Shown in pieces: positions 54,508 through 63,601 of a stretch of 64,000 nucleotides of DNA (its first letter is position 1; the number at the start of each line of letters is the position of its first letter). The stretch covers positions 448,138 to 512,137 of the forward strand of contig NZ_LANA01000002.1 in assembly GCF_012932795.1 (NCBI RefSeq), written 5' to 3'. The translations under genes and the position numbers were made by a program. The notes below the pieces were generated by a model. The model was not told the DNA's origin, did not search any database, and saw only the letters and a program-made list of their open reading frames with translations. This stretch comes from Candidatus Pelagibacter communis. Lineage in GTDB: Bacteria; Pseudomonadota; Alphaproteobacteria; Pelagibacterales; Pelagibacteraceae.

Positions 54508-55011
54508 CTAATTTATATTAACTTTAGCAATCATTCCAACTTGATAATGGCCAGGTACATTGCATGCAATTTCAATATTAACTGCATTATCAAATTTCCA
54601 AATAATATCTCCCTTTTTCTTGGGTTCTAACAAAACACTATTACTATGAGAATGACCCATAGACTTATCAATCTTTGCCATTTTTTTCATTTTATTTTTA
54701 TCGATTGAGTCAGCAAAAAGAATTTCATTCTCTACCATTTTTTCCATTTGAGGCTGATGTTTCATATGCATCATTTTATTAGCAATATTAAATTCATGAA
54801 CAAGTTCACCAGCATTTACTAATTCAAACTTTATTGTTTCACCTGCTTTAATTTTAAATGAACTTGGTTCATAATAATTGTCATACATGACAACTTTTAC
54901 AACTCGATTTACATCATTTAAATTTCCTTTAGATCCAATTTTCATTTCCTTGTCAGCGTAAGCTAATGAGTTTATAAACGATATGATAAATATAATTTTT
55001 ATTAATCTCAT
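54508..55011 (-). CDS. Cupredoxin (plastocyanin-like blue copper protein)
   Basis: A 167-residue secreted cupredoxin with a signal peptide (IIFIISFINSLAYA). Type-1 copper ligands are visible: His in GELVHEFNIANK and Cys, His and Met in EIACNVPGHYQVGM. The Met-rich insert MMHMKHQPQMEKM may bind Cu(I). It likely carries electrons or buffers copper in the periplasm. It is paired with the DUF4396 gene. Confidence 0.9.
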   Translation of the reverse strand: MRLIKIIFIISFINSLAYADKEMKIGSKGNLNDVNRVVKVVMYDNYYEPSSFKIKAGETIKFELVNAGELVHEFNIANKMMHMKHQPQMEKMVENEILFADSIDKNKMKKMAKIDKSMGHSHSNSVLLEPKKKGDIIWKFDNAVNIEIACNVPGHYQVGMIAKVNIN

Positions 55012-55080
55012 AAAATAAAGTTAGTATTTAATTATGTTTTTAACAATGGGTCAATTTATACTTATATGTTATTATAAATT

Positions 55081-55767
55081 ATGATCTTTAAGCAGTTATT
55101 TGACACTAAATCATCAACATATACTTATATAATTTCTTCAGGACAAGGGAGAGAGGCATTAATTATTGATCCAGTTATAGAAAATGTCATTGAATATATA
55201 AATGTGCTTAAAGAGTTAGATTTAAAATTAGTAAAAGTAATTGATACACATATTCATGCAGATCATATTACTGGGGCTAGTACTTTAAGGGATCAAACTA
55301 AATGTATAACTATTATGGGTGAACAAACACCGGCTGAAACAGTAGAAATAAAAGTAAAAGATGAAGAAATAATTAAGCTCGATAAATTAAAAATAAAAGC
55401 TCTTTACACTCCAGGACATACATCAGATAGCTATAGTTTTTTAATGGATAAATATTTGTTTTCTGGTGATACTTTGCTCATTAATGGAACAGGAAGAACT
55501 GATTTTCAAAATGGTAATTCTAGAGACGCTTATAATTCATTATTTAACAAACTTCTAAAACTGCCAGATGAAACACTTTTATATCCTGCGCATGACTATA
55601 AGGGTGAAACAGTAAGTACTATTGGAAAAGAAAAAAAATTAAATCCAAGATTACAGGTAAGAAATGCTGAGGAATATGTAGAGATAATGAAAAATCTTAA
55701 TCTTAAAAAACCTACAGAGATAGATTTTAATATTGCTAGTAATCTTAAGTTGGGTGTTTCAATCTAA
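55081..55767 (+). CDS. Persulfide dioxygenase-like MBL-fold protein (ETHE1 type)
   Basis: A 228-residue metallo-beta-lactamase-fold protein. The metal motif is DTHIHADHITGAS, and LYTPGHTSDSY and the acidic FSGDTLLINGTGRTDFQNGN follow. YPAHDYKG supplies the last His. The GRTDFQ segment is characteristic of ETHE1/persulfide dioxygenases, which oxidise glutathione persulfide to sulfite with Fe(II) and O2. It is convergent with a thioredoxin-like gene (four-base overlap). Hydroxyacylglutathione hydrolase is the main alternative, but the GRTDF pattern argues against it. Confidence 0.88.
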   Translation: MIFKQLFDTKSSTYTYIISSGQGREALIIDPVIENVIEYINVLKELDLKLVKVIDTHIHADHITGASTLRDQTKCITIMGEQTPAETVEIKVKDEEIIKLDKLKIKALYTPGHTSDSYSFLMDKYLFSGDTLLINGTGRTDFQNGNSRDAYNSLFNKLLKLPDETLLYPAHDYKGETVSTIGKEKKLNPRLQVRNAEEYVEIMKNLNLKKPTEIDFNIASNLKLGVSI

Positions 55768-56132
55768 ATTGAGGATTTTATAGCGTCGTAAATTAAATCT
55801 TTAGTTGTCTCACCAATACTTCTATAAACTTCTTTATTATCTTTAAAAATTAAAAGTGTAGTTTGATATTTCACGTTAAATAAATTAGAAATTTCTTTAT
55901 TTGTTACATCAAATGCGAAGTATTCAATATTATCAAATTCATTCTTTGCTTTATTTAAAACTTTCATTTGACTAGCACAAGATGAACAATACTTAACCCA
56001 AGAACTTACCACCACAACCTTGCCCTCTGATTGTGCTTTATTAAACAACTCTTGATTAAAAGTTGTTTTTTTCTCACCCGCATTTACGCTAAATGCAAAG
56101 ATGAAAAAAATAAATATAAAAATTTTGTTCAT
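55764..56132 (-). CDS. Periplasmic thioredoxin-like protein
   Basis: A 122-residue thioredoxin-fold protein with a signal peptide (IFIFFIFAFSVNA). The active site is WVKYCSSCASQMKVL (CxxC as CSSC), and the cis-Pro position region reads VKYQTTLLIFKDNKEV. It is probably a periplasmic thiol reductant or isomerase, similar to the C-terminal domain of DsbD. It is convergent with the persulfide dioxygenase and separated from azlD by six bases. Confidence 0.82.
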   Translation of the reverse strand: MNKIFIFIFFIFAFSVNAGEKKTTFNQELFNKAQSEGKVVVVSSWVKYCSSCASQMKVLNKAKNEFDNIEYFAFDVTNKEISNLFNVKYQTTLLIFKDNKEVYRSIGETTKDLIYDAIKSSI

Positions 56133-56138
56133 AAAGTT

Positions 56139-56450
56139 TTATACAACAAATATTAAAAACCAGTAAGAAGTTAATCCTGCAACAATTGTCGCAATGATGT
56201 TTTTACTTAAATAACCAACAAGTATAGCAAATATTGCAGCTAATATTTTAGGGTTATTCTCTAAATCTAAAGAACCAGAGTTATCTAAAAATATTGGCGG
56301 AAAAATTATTGCTGGAAAAATAGCTGATGGAACATATGACAAAATTTTTTTCATTTTACTATTCAATATGTCCTCCTTTAATAAAAATATCATAGAGAAC
56401 CTTGTTAAGTAGGTAATTATTCCACAGTAAATAATTGTCGACCAATGCAT
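56139..56450 (-). CDS. azlD: AzlD family branched-chain amino acid exporter subunit
   Basis: A 103-residue membrane protein with four helices. The N-terminal IIYCGIITYLTRFSMIFLL and LSYVPSAIFPAIIFPPIFL are typical of AzlD. It pairs with the AzlC protein encoded just upstream, whose stop overlaps its start by one base. AzlCD exports branched-chain amino acids or analogues. Substrate not proven. Confidence 0.88.
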   Translation of the reverse strand: MHWSTIIYCGIITYLTRFSMIFLLKEDILNSKMKKILSYVPSAIFPAIIFPPIFLDNSGSLDLENNPKILAAIFAILVGYLSKNIIATIVAGLTSYWFLIFVV

Positions 56451-57148
56451 TATTTTTTTTTTAAGTTAATTAAAGTTAATAATGTAGCAATCAATAAGGC
56501 TGATAGTGCTGCTACAATGATGTAAGCTTGAAATGGTATTGTATTATAACCAATAGTTGCAACTACCCCTGATACCAACATTACAATAATATTTTTAAAC
56601 TTTCTAAAATCGTTAATTAACAAAGCTAAAAAAGTTAAAGAAATAGTAAAACTTAAACCCAACTCTTCTGGAACAACTGATCCTAGAACTATACCTAAAA
56701 TTGTTGATATCTGCCAAATAGCCCAACAAGTAAAGCCAGCTCCTAATAAGTGATAGTGTTTAAAGCTGTTTTTTTTATTTTTTTTAAAATAAGTATTTGA
56801 GACAGCAAATGCTTGATCGATTAACACATAAGATAAAATAATTTTCCAAGTTAATTTTAAATGAGATAAGTATTCAGAAAAAACTGCACCATATAACAAA
56901 TGTCTTGAATTTACCGCACCAACAGAAGTTATTGCAACTAAAGAAGAGGCTCCACCTGAAAATAACTGAAGCAATACTATTTGAGAGGCTCCACCAAAAA
57001 TTATGATGGACATTCCAAATGTCATATACGCACTTAACCCTAACTCCATTCCAATAACACCAAAAATAATTCCAAATGGAACTACGGGTATCATTAAAGG
57101 ACTTACGTCAATTATTCCTCTAGATAAGGTTTTTAATCTAACATTCAT
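56450..57148 (-). CDS. azlC: AzlC family branched-chain amino acid exporter subunit
   Basis: A 232-residue membrane protein with about seven helices. MIPVVPFGIIFGVIGMELGLS, FGGASQIVLLQLFSGGASSL and NSRHLLYGAVFSEYLSHL match AzlC. With AzlD it forms a two-component exporter of branched-chain amino acids. It follows fbpC by 18 bases on the same strand, so it may be transcribed with the iron transporter operon. Confidence 0.9.
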   Translation of the reverse strand: MNVRLKTLSRGIIDVSPLMIPVVPFGIIFGVIGMELGLSAYMTFGMSIIIFGGASQIVLLQLFSGGASSLVAITSVGAVNSRHLLYGAVFSEYLSHLKLTWKIILSYVLIDQAFAVSNTYFKKNKKNSFKHYHLLGAGFTCWAIWQISTILGIVLGSVVPEELGLSFTISLTFLALLINDFRKFKNIIVMLVSGVVATIGYNTIPFQAYIIVAALSALLIATLLTLINLKKK

Positions 57149-57166
57149 TTTAAATTAAGTTTTGTA

Positions 57167-58225
57167 TTAGAAACAAACTATATGATCAATATTAATTGGT
57201 CTCTTAATACCAAATTTTTCATCTACTTCGTGTTGATGAATATGGTGAGAGTGCACAAATACAGGTATTAATTTATTACTCATAGTTTTAAGAGTATAGA
57301 TAAAATTTGTTCCTCTGAATTTTCTATCTACTACTTCTAATTTTAAATTGCTTTGATCATCATGTTCTAGATCTTCTGGTTGTAATAAAAGTTGAACCTC
57401 AGATCCTTTCGGGTAATGCTTTATAAAATCTCCAGTTATCGTTCCTAAATCAGCGTTCTCCAAACTATTTTCACCAGTGACTTTTGCGGGAATTAAAATT
57501 CCCCTATTCAGAAAATTGACTACTTCTACAGAATTTGGAAAATGATAAACATTATATGGATCATCAAACTGTTTTAATTGTTGGTCTAGAATTATTCCAC
57601 ATTTTGTACCTAGATAAAAAGCTTCATACGAGTCATGTGTAACAATAATAGTGGTTATTTTTTGCTCAGTTAATATTTGTTTTAACTTAACTTGGATTTC
57701 CTCTTTAAAGCTTTGATCAACATTTGATAAAGGTTCATCTAATAATAATAAATCTGGGTTAGATAATAAAGATCTAGCTAAAGAAGCTCTTTGTGCTTCA
57801 CCAGAACTTATTTGATGTGGAAATTTATCGACTACATGATCAATATGAAGAAATTTAATTATCTCATTTATATTTAAGCCTTTTTTTTTCTTTTTATTTC
57901 TCTCAGCACCAAATTTTATATTTTCTAAAACATTATAGTGTGGAAAAAGAGAGTTATCTTGAAAGGCCATTGATATGTTCCTATCTTCTGGCTCTACATG
58001 GATATCTTTAGAAGAAAGAAGTTTATTTTTTAATACAATTTTTCCAGAATTAATTTTTACAAGACCAGCTATTGTTCTAAGGATTGTAGTTTTACCAATT
58101 CCAGATGGCCCTAATAAACAAATAATGTCCCCCTGATTTTCAATAGTTAATGATACATTGCTAACTTTATTTTGTGCACTAGCAGTAAATGTTACATTAT
58201 CAATTTCTAGAAAATTTTTTGTCAT
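57167..58225 (-). CDS. Fe3+ ABC transporter ATP-binding protein (FbpC-like)
   Basis: A 352-residue ATPase. Walker A is GPSGIGKTT, the signature region ISSGEAQRASLARSL, Walker B LLLLDEPLS, and the H-loop TTIIVTHDSYEAF. A C-terminal TOBE-type regulatory domain (LLLQPEDLEHDD) follows, as in FbpC. It powers the FbpB permease encoded five bases upstream. The binding protein gene is further upstream, across a peroxiredoxin gene. Confidence 0.92.
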   Translation of the reverse strand: MTKNFLEIDNVTFTASAQNKVSNVSLTIENQGDIICLLGPSGIGKTTILRTIAGLVKINSGKIVLKNKLLSSKDIHVEPEDRNISMAFQDNSLFPHYNVLENIKFGAERNKKKKKGLNINEIIKFLHIDHVVDKFPHQISSGEAQRASLARSLLSNPDLLLLDEPLSNVDQSFKEEIQVKLKQILTEQKITTIIVTHDSYEAFYLGTKCGIILDQQLKQFDDPYNVYHFPNSVEVVNFLNRGILIPAKVTGENSLENADLGTITGDFIKHYPKGSEVQLLLQPEDLEHDDQSNLKLEVVDRKFRGTNFIYTLKTMSNKLIPVFVHSHHIHQHEVDEKFGIKRPINIDHIVCF

Positions 58226-58229
58226 ATTA

Positions 58230-59840
58230 TTAGTCTTTAAGAATATATTTAGATGTAATTAATATAAAGAAACTTGCAATAGTTATAAGAAATAATGATG
58301 GAGCTGCAGCAGCTTCTAATAAATCCTGAGAAGCATAAATATATGCCTTTGTTGCAAATGTCTCAAAATTAAATGGTCTCATAATTAGCGTTATTGGTAG
58401 CTCTTTAATGATTTCAATAGCTAATAAAATTCCTATCAATAAAATTGAATTTTTAAGATATGGAACGTGTATGTTTTTGAATGTCTTGAATTTGGAATAA
58501 CCCAGCAGATATGCACTTTCATCTATAGAATAGTTAATTTTTAAATATCCTGATTTAATTCCATTACTCGCTAATGAATAAAATCGAATAAAATATACTA
58601 AAACTAGACCAAGAATAGATCCTATAAAAATTGGCTTTATGCCTCCCTGACCTAAAATACTATTGTCAAACCATGAGATAAAACTGATGAATGCTACCGC
58701 CAAAATAATTCCTGGTATTGCATATCCTGAAATTGAAAAAGTAGTTAGTGCTTCTAAAAATTTACTTTTAGAAACTCTATTTCCATAATTTGAAATAAAA
58801 GCTAAGGCAATTAACAAACAGCTAGATAAAATTACTAAAATTACAGTATTAGAAAATAAGTCAACTAGATCTAAATCAGCTAAATGTTTTGGAAATAGAA
58901 TTGTCCAATAAAGCATCTGTATAACAGGAAATAAAAAACTTATAGTAAAAACTAACATGCAAAAAGAAAATGCTAAAAACGATTTGTATCCACTTAAATT
59001 AATAACTGATTTAGACTTAAACCCTCCTTTAGAAGGTGAGTGATATTGAGCCTTTTTTCTTGAAAAATTTTCTAAAACAAACAATCCAAGAATAAAAATC
59101 AATAGGTAAAATGATAATCTGTTAGCAAGGGTAAGATCGTCAAAAGAAATCCAAGCATTATATATCCCTGTAGTAAAAGTGGATATTCCAAAAAAAGATA
59201 CAGATCCAAAATCTGATAAAGTTTCCATTGCAACCAATGACAAGCCAGCAACTATAGCAGGTCTTGCAGAGGGAAGTATTATCTTAAAAAAAGATCTTTT
59301 TTTTGAAAAACCAAGATTTTTTCCAAGTTCTATTAAATTCTGAGACTGATAATGAAATGATGTTCTAGTTAAAACATAAACATAAGCAAATAATGAAAAT
59401 GATATTGAAATTATGGCTCCAATCATTCCATCAAATTTAGGAATATGGGAATTATAATTACCTTCTCCGAATAAGTTTTTTAAGATTGAAAAAGCTGTTC
59501 CATAATTTTCAAAAAAAGCAGTTAAGGAATATGCATAAATATAAGCTGGGACAGCAAAAGATAGTATCAATGACCATTTAAAAAAATTTACACCTGGAAA
59601 ATTATAAAATGAAACTAAATAAGCGCATCCAACACCAATTATAAATGTTAAAAATAAAACACCTATTAAAAGTATTAAAGAATTATAAATATAATCATAA
59701 AGGAAAGTATTTTTTAAAATCAAACTATAGTTTCCAGTGGTCTCAAAAAAACTGCTGAATACTGTTAAAATTGGAGCAGCCACTACTAAAGAAATAAGTA
59801 GTGATGATACATACCAGATATTTATTTTTCTAAATTCCAT
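58230..59840 (-). CDS. Fe3+ ABC transporter permease (FbpB-like, two-domain)
   Basis: A 536-residue permease with about twelve helices and two BPD permease domains, as in FbpB. EAA-like loops are ELGKNLGFSKKRSFFKIILP in the first half and ESAYLLGYSKFKTFKNIHVP-like in the second (DESAYLLGYSKFKTF). Both are followed by helices. It takes up Fe3+ from the periplasmic FbpA-like protein. It is preceded by a hairpin at 59873 and followed by the ATPase gene. Confidence 0.92.
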   Translation of the reverse strand: MEFRKINIWYVSSLLISLVVAAPILTVFSSFFETTGNYSLILKNTFLYDYIYNSLILLIGVLFLTFIIGVGCAYLVSFYNFPGVNFFKWSLILSFAVPAYIYAYSLTAFFENYGTAFSILKNLFGEGNYNSHIPKFDGMIGAIISISFSLFAYVYVLTRTSFHYQSQNLIELGKNLGFSKKRSFFKIILPSARPAIVAGLSLVAMETLSDFGSVSFFGISTFTTGIYNAWISFDDLTLANRLSFYLLIFILGLFVLENFSRKKAQYHSPSKGGFKSKSVINLSGYKSFLAFSFCMLVFTISFLFPVIQMLYWTILFPKHLADLDLVDLFSNTVILVILSSCLLIALAFISNYGNRVSKSKFLEALTTFSISGYAIPGIILAVAFISFISWFDNSILGQGGIKPIFIGSILGLVLVYFIRFYSLASNGIKSGYLKINYSIDESAYLLGYSKFKTFKNIHVPYLKNSILLIGILLAIEIIKELPITLIMRPFNFETFATKAYIYASQDLLEAAAAPSLFLITIASFFILITSKYILKD

Positions 59841-59872
59841 ACTTTACATTACCTTAATAATTATTTTTAAGA

Positions 59873-59898
59873 AACTTCCCTCGTTGCCAAGGGAAGTT
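59873..59898 (-). terminator. Hairpin between peroxiredoxin and fbpB
   Basis: A perfect 9 bp inverted repeat (AACTTCCCT/AGGGAAGTT) with an 8-base loop lies after the peroxiredoxin stop and 33 bp before the fbpB start. No T run follows at once on the minus strand (TCTTAAAAATAATTATT), so it may be a weak terminator or a pause/stability element that lowers permease relative to binding protein. Confidence 0.6.
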
Positions 59899-59980
59899 AA
59901 TACCAACTCTAAACCAATTTGAGAGAGAGATTATAGAGCTAATTCCTAAAATTTTCTTATTAACTATGGGCTTGTAGCTT

Positions 59981-60487
59981 TTATTTTTTAGATAGATATT
60001 CTATGCAATTCTCAGGAGTTGTTTGATCATATGGATCAGGATCACTTCCATCATTATTCATGCCATCCTCTTGCCACCATTTTTCAACCACACCATCATT
60101 AATAATTGTACAATATCTCCAGCTTCTTTGACCAAAACCAACATGTTTTTTGTCAACTAACATACCCATTGCCCTTGTAAAATCAGCATTTCCATCTGGT
60201 AAAACCTTAACTTTTCTTAATTTTTGTTTATCAGCCCAAGCATTCATTACAAAACCATCATTAACGCTAATGCAATAAACTTCATCAATACCTAAGCCTA
60301 ACAATTTATCATAATTTTCTTCAAATCCTGGTAGCTGCTTTTCAGAACATACTGGCGTAAATGCACCTGGTAATGAAAATAGTATTACTTTTTTACCTTT
60401 GAATATTTCATCAGTATTTACATCAACCCATTTTCCAATTTTTCTTGTTTTCAAAACTACATTTGAACATTTTTTTCCTTCTATCAT
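59981..60487 (-). CDS. Peroxiredoxin (Prx5/glutaredoxin-dependent type)
   Basis: A 168-residue peroxiredoxin. The peroxidatic Cys is in SLPGAFTPVCSEKQLPGF, and YCISVNDGFVMNAWADKQ and FTRAMGMLVDKKHVGFGQRS match the Prx5 group. The start at MIEGKKCSN is preferred over an upstream Met, since the extra residues are not typical. It lies between fbpA and fbpBC on the same strand, suggesting that peroxide defence is coupled to iron uptake. Confidence 0.9.
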   Translation of the reverse strand: MIEGKKCSNVVLKTRKIGKWVDVNTDEIFKGKKVILFSLPGAFTPVCSEKQLPGFEENYDKLLGLGIDEVYCISVNDGFVMNAWADKQKLRKVKVLPDGNADFTRAMGMLVDKKHVGFGQRSWRYCTIINDGVVEKWWQEDGMNNDGSDPDPYDQTTPENCIEYLSKK

Positions 60488-60618
60488 TCTATTCCTGTTA
60501 TTTTTTAAGTGTTTGTTTAATCGAATTACTTGCATTTGAATTTTTTAGTGCTCATAGTTAAATTAGGTAGGGTAAATACCTTTTGTAAAGCTATGAGCAC
60601 AATCATTAAAAAAGAAAA

Positions 60619-60804
60619 TTATGTATTAAAAGGAGAGAGGATATGTGCAACCTCTTTTTCTTCAATATCTGATAATTTTCTATTATTTATTTTTCTATTG
60701 ATTTTTTCACACTCTGCTGCACATGGATCACAAGCTTTCAGAGATTGTGACCCATATACGTCAGAAGATTTATCTAAATCAATATTAAATAAATTCTTTT
60801 TCAC
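60619..60804 (-). CDS. Small Cys-containing protein next to fbpA
   Basis: A 61-residue ORF starting seven bases after the fbpA stop. It has the Cys cluster ACDPCAAECEKI (CxxC then C) in a charged helix, and ends KEVAHILSPFNT. It has no signal peptide or membrane segment. Position and codon use support a real gene co-translated with fbpA. It could bind iron or be a redox partner of the peroxiredoxin that follows. The complementary frame is also open (60530-60832), so the call is moderate. Confidence 0.5.
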   Translation of the reverse strand: MKKNLFNIDLDKSSDVYGSQSLKACDPCAAECEKINRKINNRKLSDIEEKEVAHILSPFNT

Positions 60805-60811
60805 TCGCTTA

Positions 60812-61831
60812 TTACTTCCAACTTGCAGCTAACATACACTCAAGTGCTGTAGCTTGCTGTTTTCCATAATTAGCAACTTTAGTTTCTAAATCTTGATTAT
60901 ATCCAAGACCCATTTGTTTTACTAATGCATGAGGTTCTACACCATCAATCATTGGATATTCAAATGTATTATTAACTATATGCTCTTGTGCTTCTTTAGT
61001 TAATAAAAACTCAAGTAGTTTTTTTGCATTATCAGGATTTGGTGCAGTTTTAAGTACTCCTCCTCCACTAATGTTCATGTGAGTTCCTCTATCTCCTTGG
61101 TTAGGGAAAAAAGGTAAAACTTTTTTAGCAGCTGCTTGTTGTTCAGCACCTTTTTTTCCAGATAACATCAAAGCATAATAGTATGTATTAGCCACTGCTA
61201 AATCAGCTTCACCTGCTGCTACAGCTAAAATCTGAGCTCTATCATTTCCTTTAGAGTCTCTAGCCATATTAGCTACTACACCTTTTGCCCAAGAACATGT
61301 TGCTGCTTTACCATTATTCTTTACTAATGATGCAACAAGAGATTGGTTATAAATATTGTTAGATTTTCTTATAACAACTCTACCTTTCCATTTTGGATCT
61401 GCAAGACCTTCATAAGTCATACCATTAAGCTCATTTGCATTTACTCTTTCGGGTGAGTAATACATAATTCTTGCTCTTTTAGCTATTCCAGTCCACTTAG
61501 ATGTTCTAAAGTTGGATGGAACTGCAGCTTTAATTGCTGGAGACATAGAGTTTTGGAACATTCCTTTTGCAGCGAATGCACCTAATCTTCCTGCGTCAGC
61601 AGTAATATAAAGATCAGCTTTTGAATCTGCACCTTCTTCGGTTATTCTTTTTTGAAGAGCTTTATCTTTGCCAGATACAACGTTTACTTTAATTCCAGTT
61701 TTAGCTGTAAATTTTTCGTAAAGTTGGATGTCTGAGTCGTAATGTCTTGCGCTGAACACATTAACTTCAGCTGCAAAAGTCATGTTTGCAAATAAAGTTA
61801 TAAAAAAAGTGATAATTGTTAGTTTTTTCAT
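60812..61831 (-). CDS. Periplasmic Fe3+ binding protein (FbpA-like)
   Basis: A 339-residue binding protein with a signal peptide (LTIITFFITLFANMTFA) and mature start EVNVFSARHYDSDIQLYEKF. It has the iron-site segment with two Tyr residues (ANTYYYALML), plus STKWTGIAKRAR-like TSKWTGIAKRARIMYYSP, typical of FbpA/FutA. It captures Fe3+ for FbpBC. A Fur-box-like palindrome lies about 55 bp before its start codon. Confidence 0.93.
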   Translation of the reverse strand: MKKLTIITFFITLFANMTFAAEVNVFSARHYDSDIQLYEKFTAKTGIKVNVVSGKDKALQKRITEEGADSKADLYITADAGRLGAFAAKGMFQNSMSPAIKAAVPSNFRTSKWTGIAKRARIMYYSPERVNANELNGMTYEGLADPKWKGRVVIRKSNNIYNQSLVASLVKNNGKAATCSWAKGVVANMARDSKGNDRAQILAVAAGEADLAVANTYYYALMLSGKKGAEQQAAAKKVLPFFPNQGDRGTHMNISGGGVLKTAPNPDNAKKLLEFLLTKEAQEHIVNNTFEYPMIDGVEPHALVKQMGLGYNQDLETKVANYGKQQATALECMLAASWK

Positions 61832-61885
61832 TATTATATTCCGTTTTAGTTAATTTAATTAATTTAGAATGCTTATTATTTGCAT

Positions 61886-61906
61886 TGCGAATGATTATCA
61901 ATCGCA
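61886..61906 (-). promoter_or_regulatory. Fur-box-like near-palindrome upstream of fbpA
   Basis: On the minus strand the site reads TGCGATTGATAATCATTCGCA, split as TGCGA and TCGCA arms around TGATAATCA, with only three mismatches to perfect symmetry. The core TGATAATCATT matches the Fur consensus (GATAATGATAATCATTATC). Its position before the Fe3+ binding protein gene supports iron control by Fur or a relative. Confidence 0.8.
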
Positions 61907-61932
61907 CTTAGTGTCGCAGTTGTTCTCTTTAA

Positions 61933-62226
61933 TTAAGATAATATCAAAATAAGGAAATTGCTTATAAATGCCATGGAAACAAAAAAGCCCATGAAAAAAT
62001 TACAATACATAAATGTAATTATGCGGTTTCTAATTCTTCTTTTTCTTACAAAAGGTTTATCATCAAGATCTGAAAAATCTCTTTCTCCTATAACTTTATA
62101 ATCATAAGTCCAGCGCCATACCGATTTACCAAATCTTTCGTCAGTATTATTGTAATAAACAATCCAGGCAACAATATATCTATGTGAAATATAGAAAATA
62201 ATTAAAAGAATGCCACTTATAACCAT
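61933..62226 (-). CDS. Two-helix membrane protein of unknown function
   Basis: A 97-residue protein with an N-terminal helix (MVISGILLIIFYISHRYIVAWIVYY), a charged central region (ERDFSDLDDKPFVRKRRIRNR) that is probably cytoplasmic, and a C-terminal helix (FFMGFFVSMAFISNFLILIL). I do not recognise it. It lies between aceA and the iron-binding-protein promoter, 42 bp after aceA, and may be the last gene of the aceA unit. Confidence 0.65.
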   Translation of the reverse strand: MVISGILLIIFYISHRYIVAWIVYYNNTDERFGKSVWRWTYDYKVIGERDFSDLDDKPFVRKRRIRNRIITFMYCNFFMGFFVSMAFISNFLILILS

Positions 62227-62268
62227 TCAAATATTAAAACATATTTAGAGGTTATGTTAAAGGGTAAT

Positions 62269-63546
62269 CTAAAACTGTTCAGACTCTGTCGAACCATCCA
62301 TTGCTGTAGTCGAGCTTTTACCACTGCTTATAGTATTTGAAACTGCATCAAAATAAGATGTTCCAACTTCTCTTTGGTGTTTAACACTTGTGTAACCATC
62401 TTTCTCTCTAGCGAATTCAAGTTCTTGTATTTTAGAATAAGCTGTCATTCCTTCAGTTTTATATTTTTCTGCAAGTTCAAAAATTGCAATATTTTGAGTA
62501 TGAAATCCTGCAAGAGTAATAAACTGAAATTTATAACCCATCTCACTAATTTTTTGCTGAAATGTTGCAATTTCAGCATCTGATAAATGTTTTTTCCAAT
62601 TGAACGAGGGAGAACAGTTGTAAGCTAACAATTTACCAGGGAAGTTTTTATGAATTGCATCTGCAAATTTTTTTGCTTCTTCAAGGTTTGGTGTTGCAGT
62701 TTCACACCAAATTAAATCAGAATAAGGTGCATAAGCTAAACCTCTAGAAATAGCTTGATCAATTCCATGTTTAACATAATAAAAACCCTCAGGTGATCTT
62801 TCACCAGTCAGAAATGGTTTATCATTTTCATCAAAATCATTTGTAATTAATTTTGCAGCATTAGCATCTGTTCTTGCTAAAATTATTAGCGGTACATCAG
62901 CAATGTCTGCAGCAAGTCTTGCAGCTTTTAAGTTTTTAATCATGGTACCAGTTGGAACTAAAACTTTACCACCCATATGCCCACATTTCTTTTCACTAGC
63001 CAATTGATCTTCAAAATGAACACCAGCAGCGCCAGCTTTAATAAATTTTTTTGCAAGCTCAAAAACATTTAATGGTCCGCCAAACCCTGCTTCACCATCA
63101 GCAATAATTGGTAGCATATAATCAGTTCTGTCTTTTGATTGCATATCACCGTCATTAAGTTCCATGTGCTGAATTTGGTCAGCTCTAATTAATGCATTAT
63201 TCATAGATTCTACTAATTTTGGTGCACTATCGTATGGATATAAAGATTGATCGGGATACATCTCACCAGCAGTGTTAGCATCTGCAGCTACTTGCCATCC
63301 ACTTAAATAAATTGCTTTTAATCCAGCTTTAGCATGTTGAACAGCATGATTTCCAGATAGGGACCCTAGTGTATTAATATAAGGTTCTGAATTTAACAAA
63401 TCCCATAACTTTTTTGATTGATGTTTGCACATCGAATATTCGATCTTAATTGATCCTTTAAGCCTCTCTACTTCTTCTGGTGTATAATCTCTTTTAATAC
63501 CAGCAAATCTTTTTAAATCGTATGAAACTTTAGCTTCTGAGCTCAT
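62269..63546 (-). CDS. aceA: Isocitrate lyase
   Basis: A 425-residue isocitrate lyase. The catalytic Cys is in [16 protein letters not shown], with [25 protein letters not shown] substrate region and [15 protein letters not shown] near the C-terminus. It splits isocitrate to glyoxylate and succinate, opening the glyoxylate bypass. A 53-residue gene lies immediately upstream on the same strand, and a divergent XRE-type regulator lies beyond that across an operator array. Confidence 0.95.
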   Translation of the reverse strand: MSSEAKVSYDLKRFAGIKRDYTPEEVERLKGSIKIEYSMCKHQSKKLWDLLNSEPYINTLGSLSGNHAVQHAKAGLKAIYLSGWQVAADANTAGEMYPDQSLYPYDSAPKLVESMNNALIRADQIQHMELNDGDMQSKDRTDYMLPIIADGEAGFGGPLNVFELAKKFIKAGAAGVHFEDQLASEKKCGHMGGKVLVPTGTMIKNLKAARLAADIADVPLIILARTDANAAKLITNDFDENDKPFLTGERSPEGFYYVKHGIDQAISRGLAYAPYSDLIWCETATPNLEEAKKFADAIHKNFPGKLLAYNCSPSFNWKKHLSDAEIATFQQKISEMGYKFQFITLAGFHTQNIAIFELAEKYKTEGMTAYSKIQELEFAREKDGYTSVKHQREVGTSYFDAVSNTISSGKSSTTAMDGSTESEQF

Positions 63547-63601
63547 GAGTTAGGTCTTTCCAGGTTATGTAATTAAGAAAATTAGACTTTAAGTGAACGA
63601 A

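Noticed and set aside
60530..60832. A 100-codon plus-strand frame opposite the 61-residue gene
   Set aside because: The minus-strand frame sits seven bases after fbpA with matching operon direction and a Cys cluster, so it is preferred, although neither is proven.
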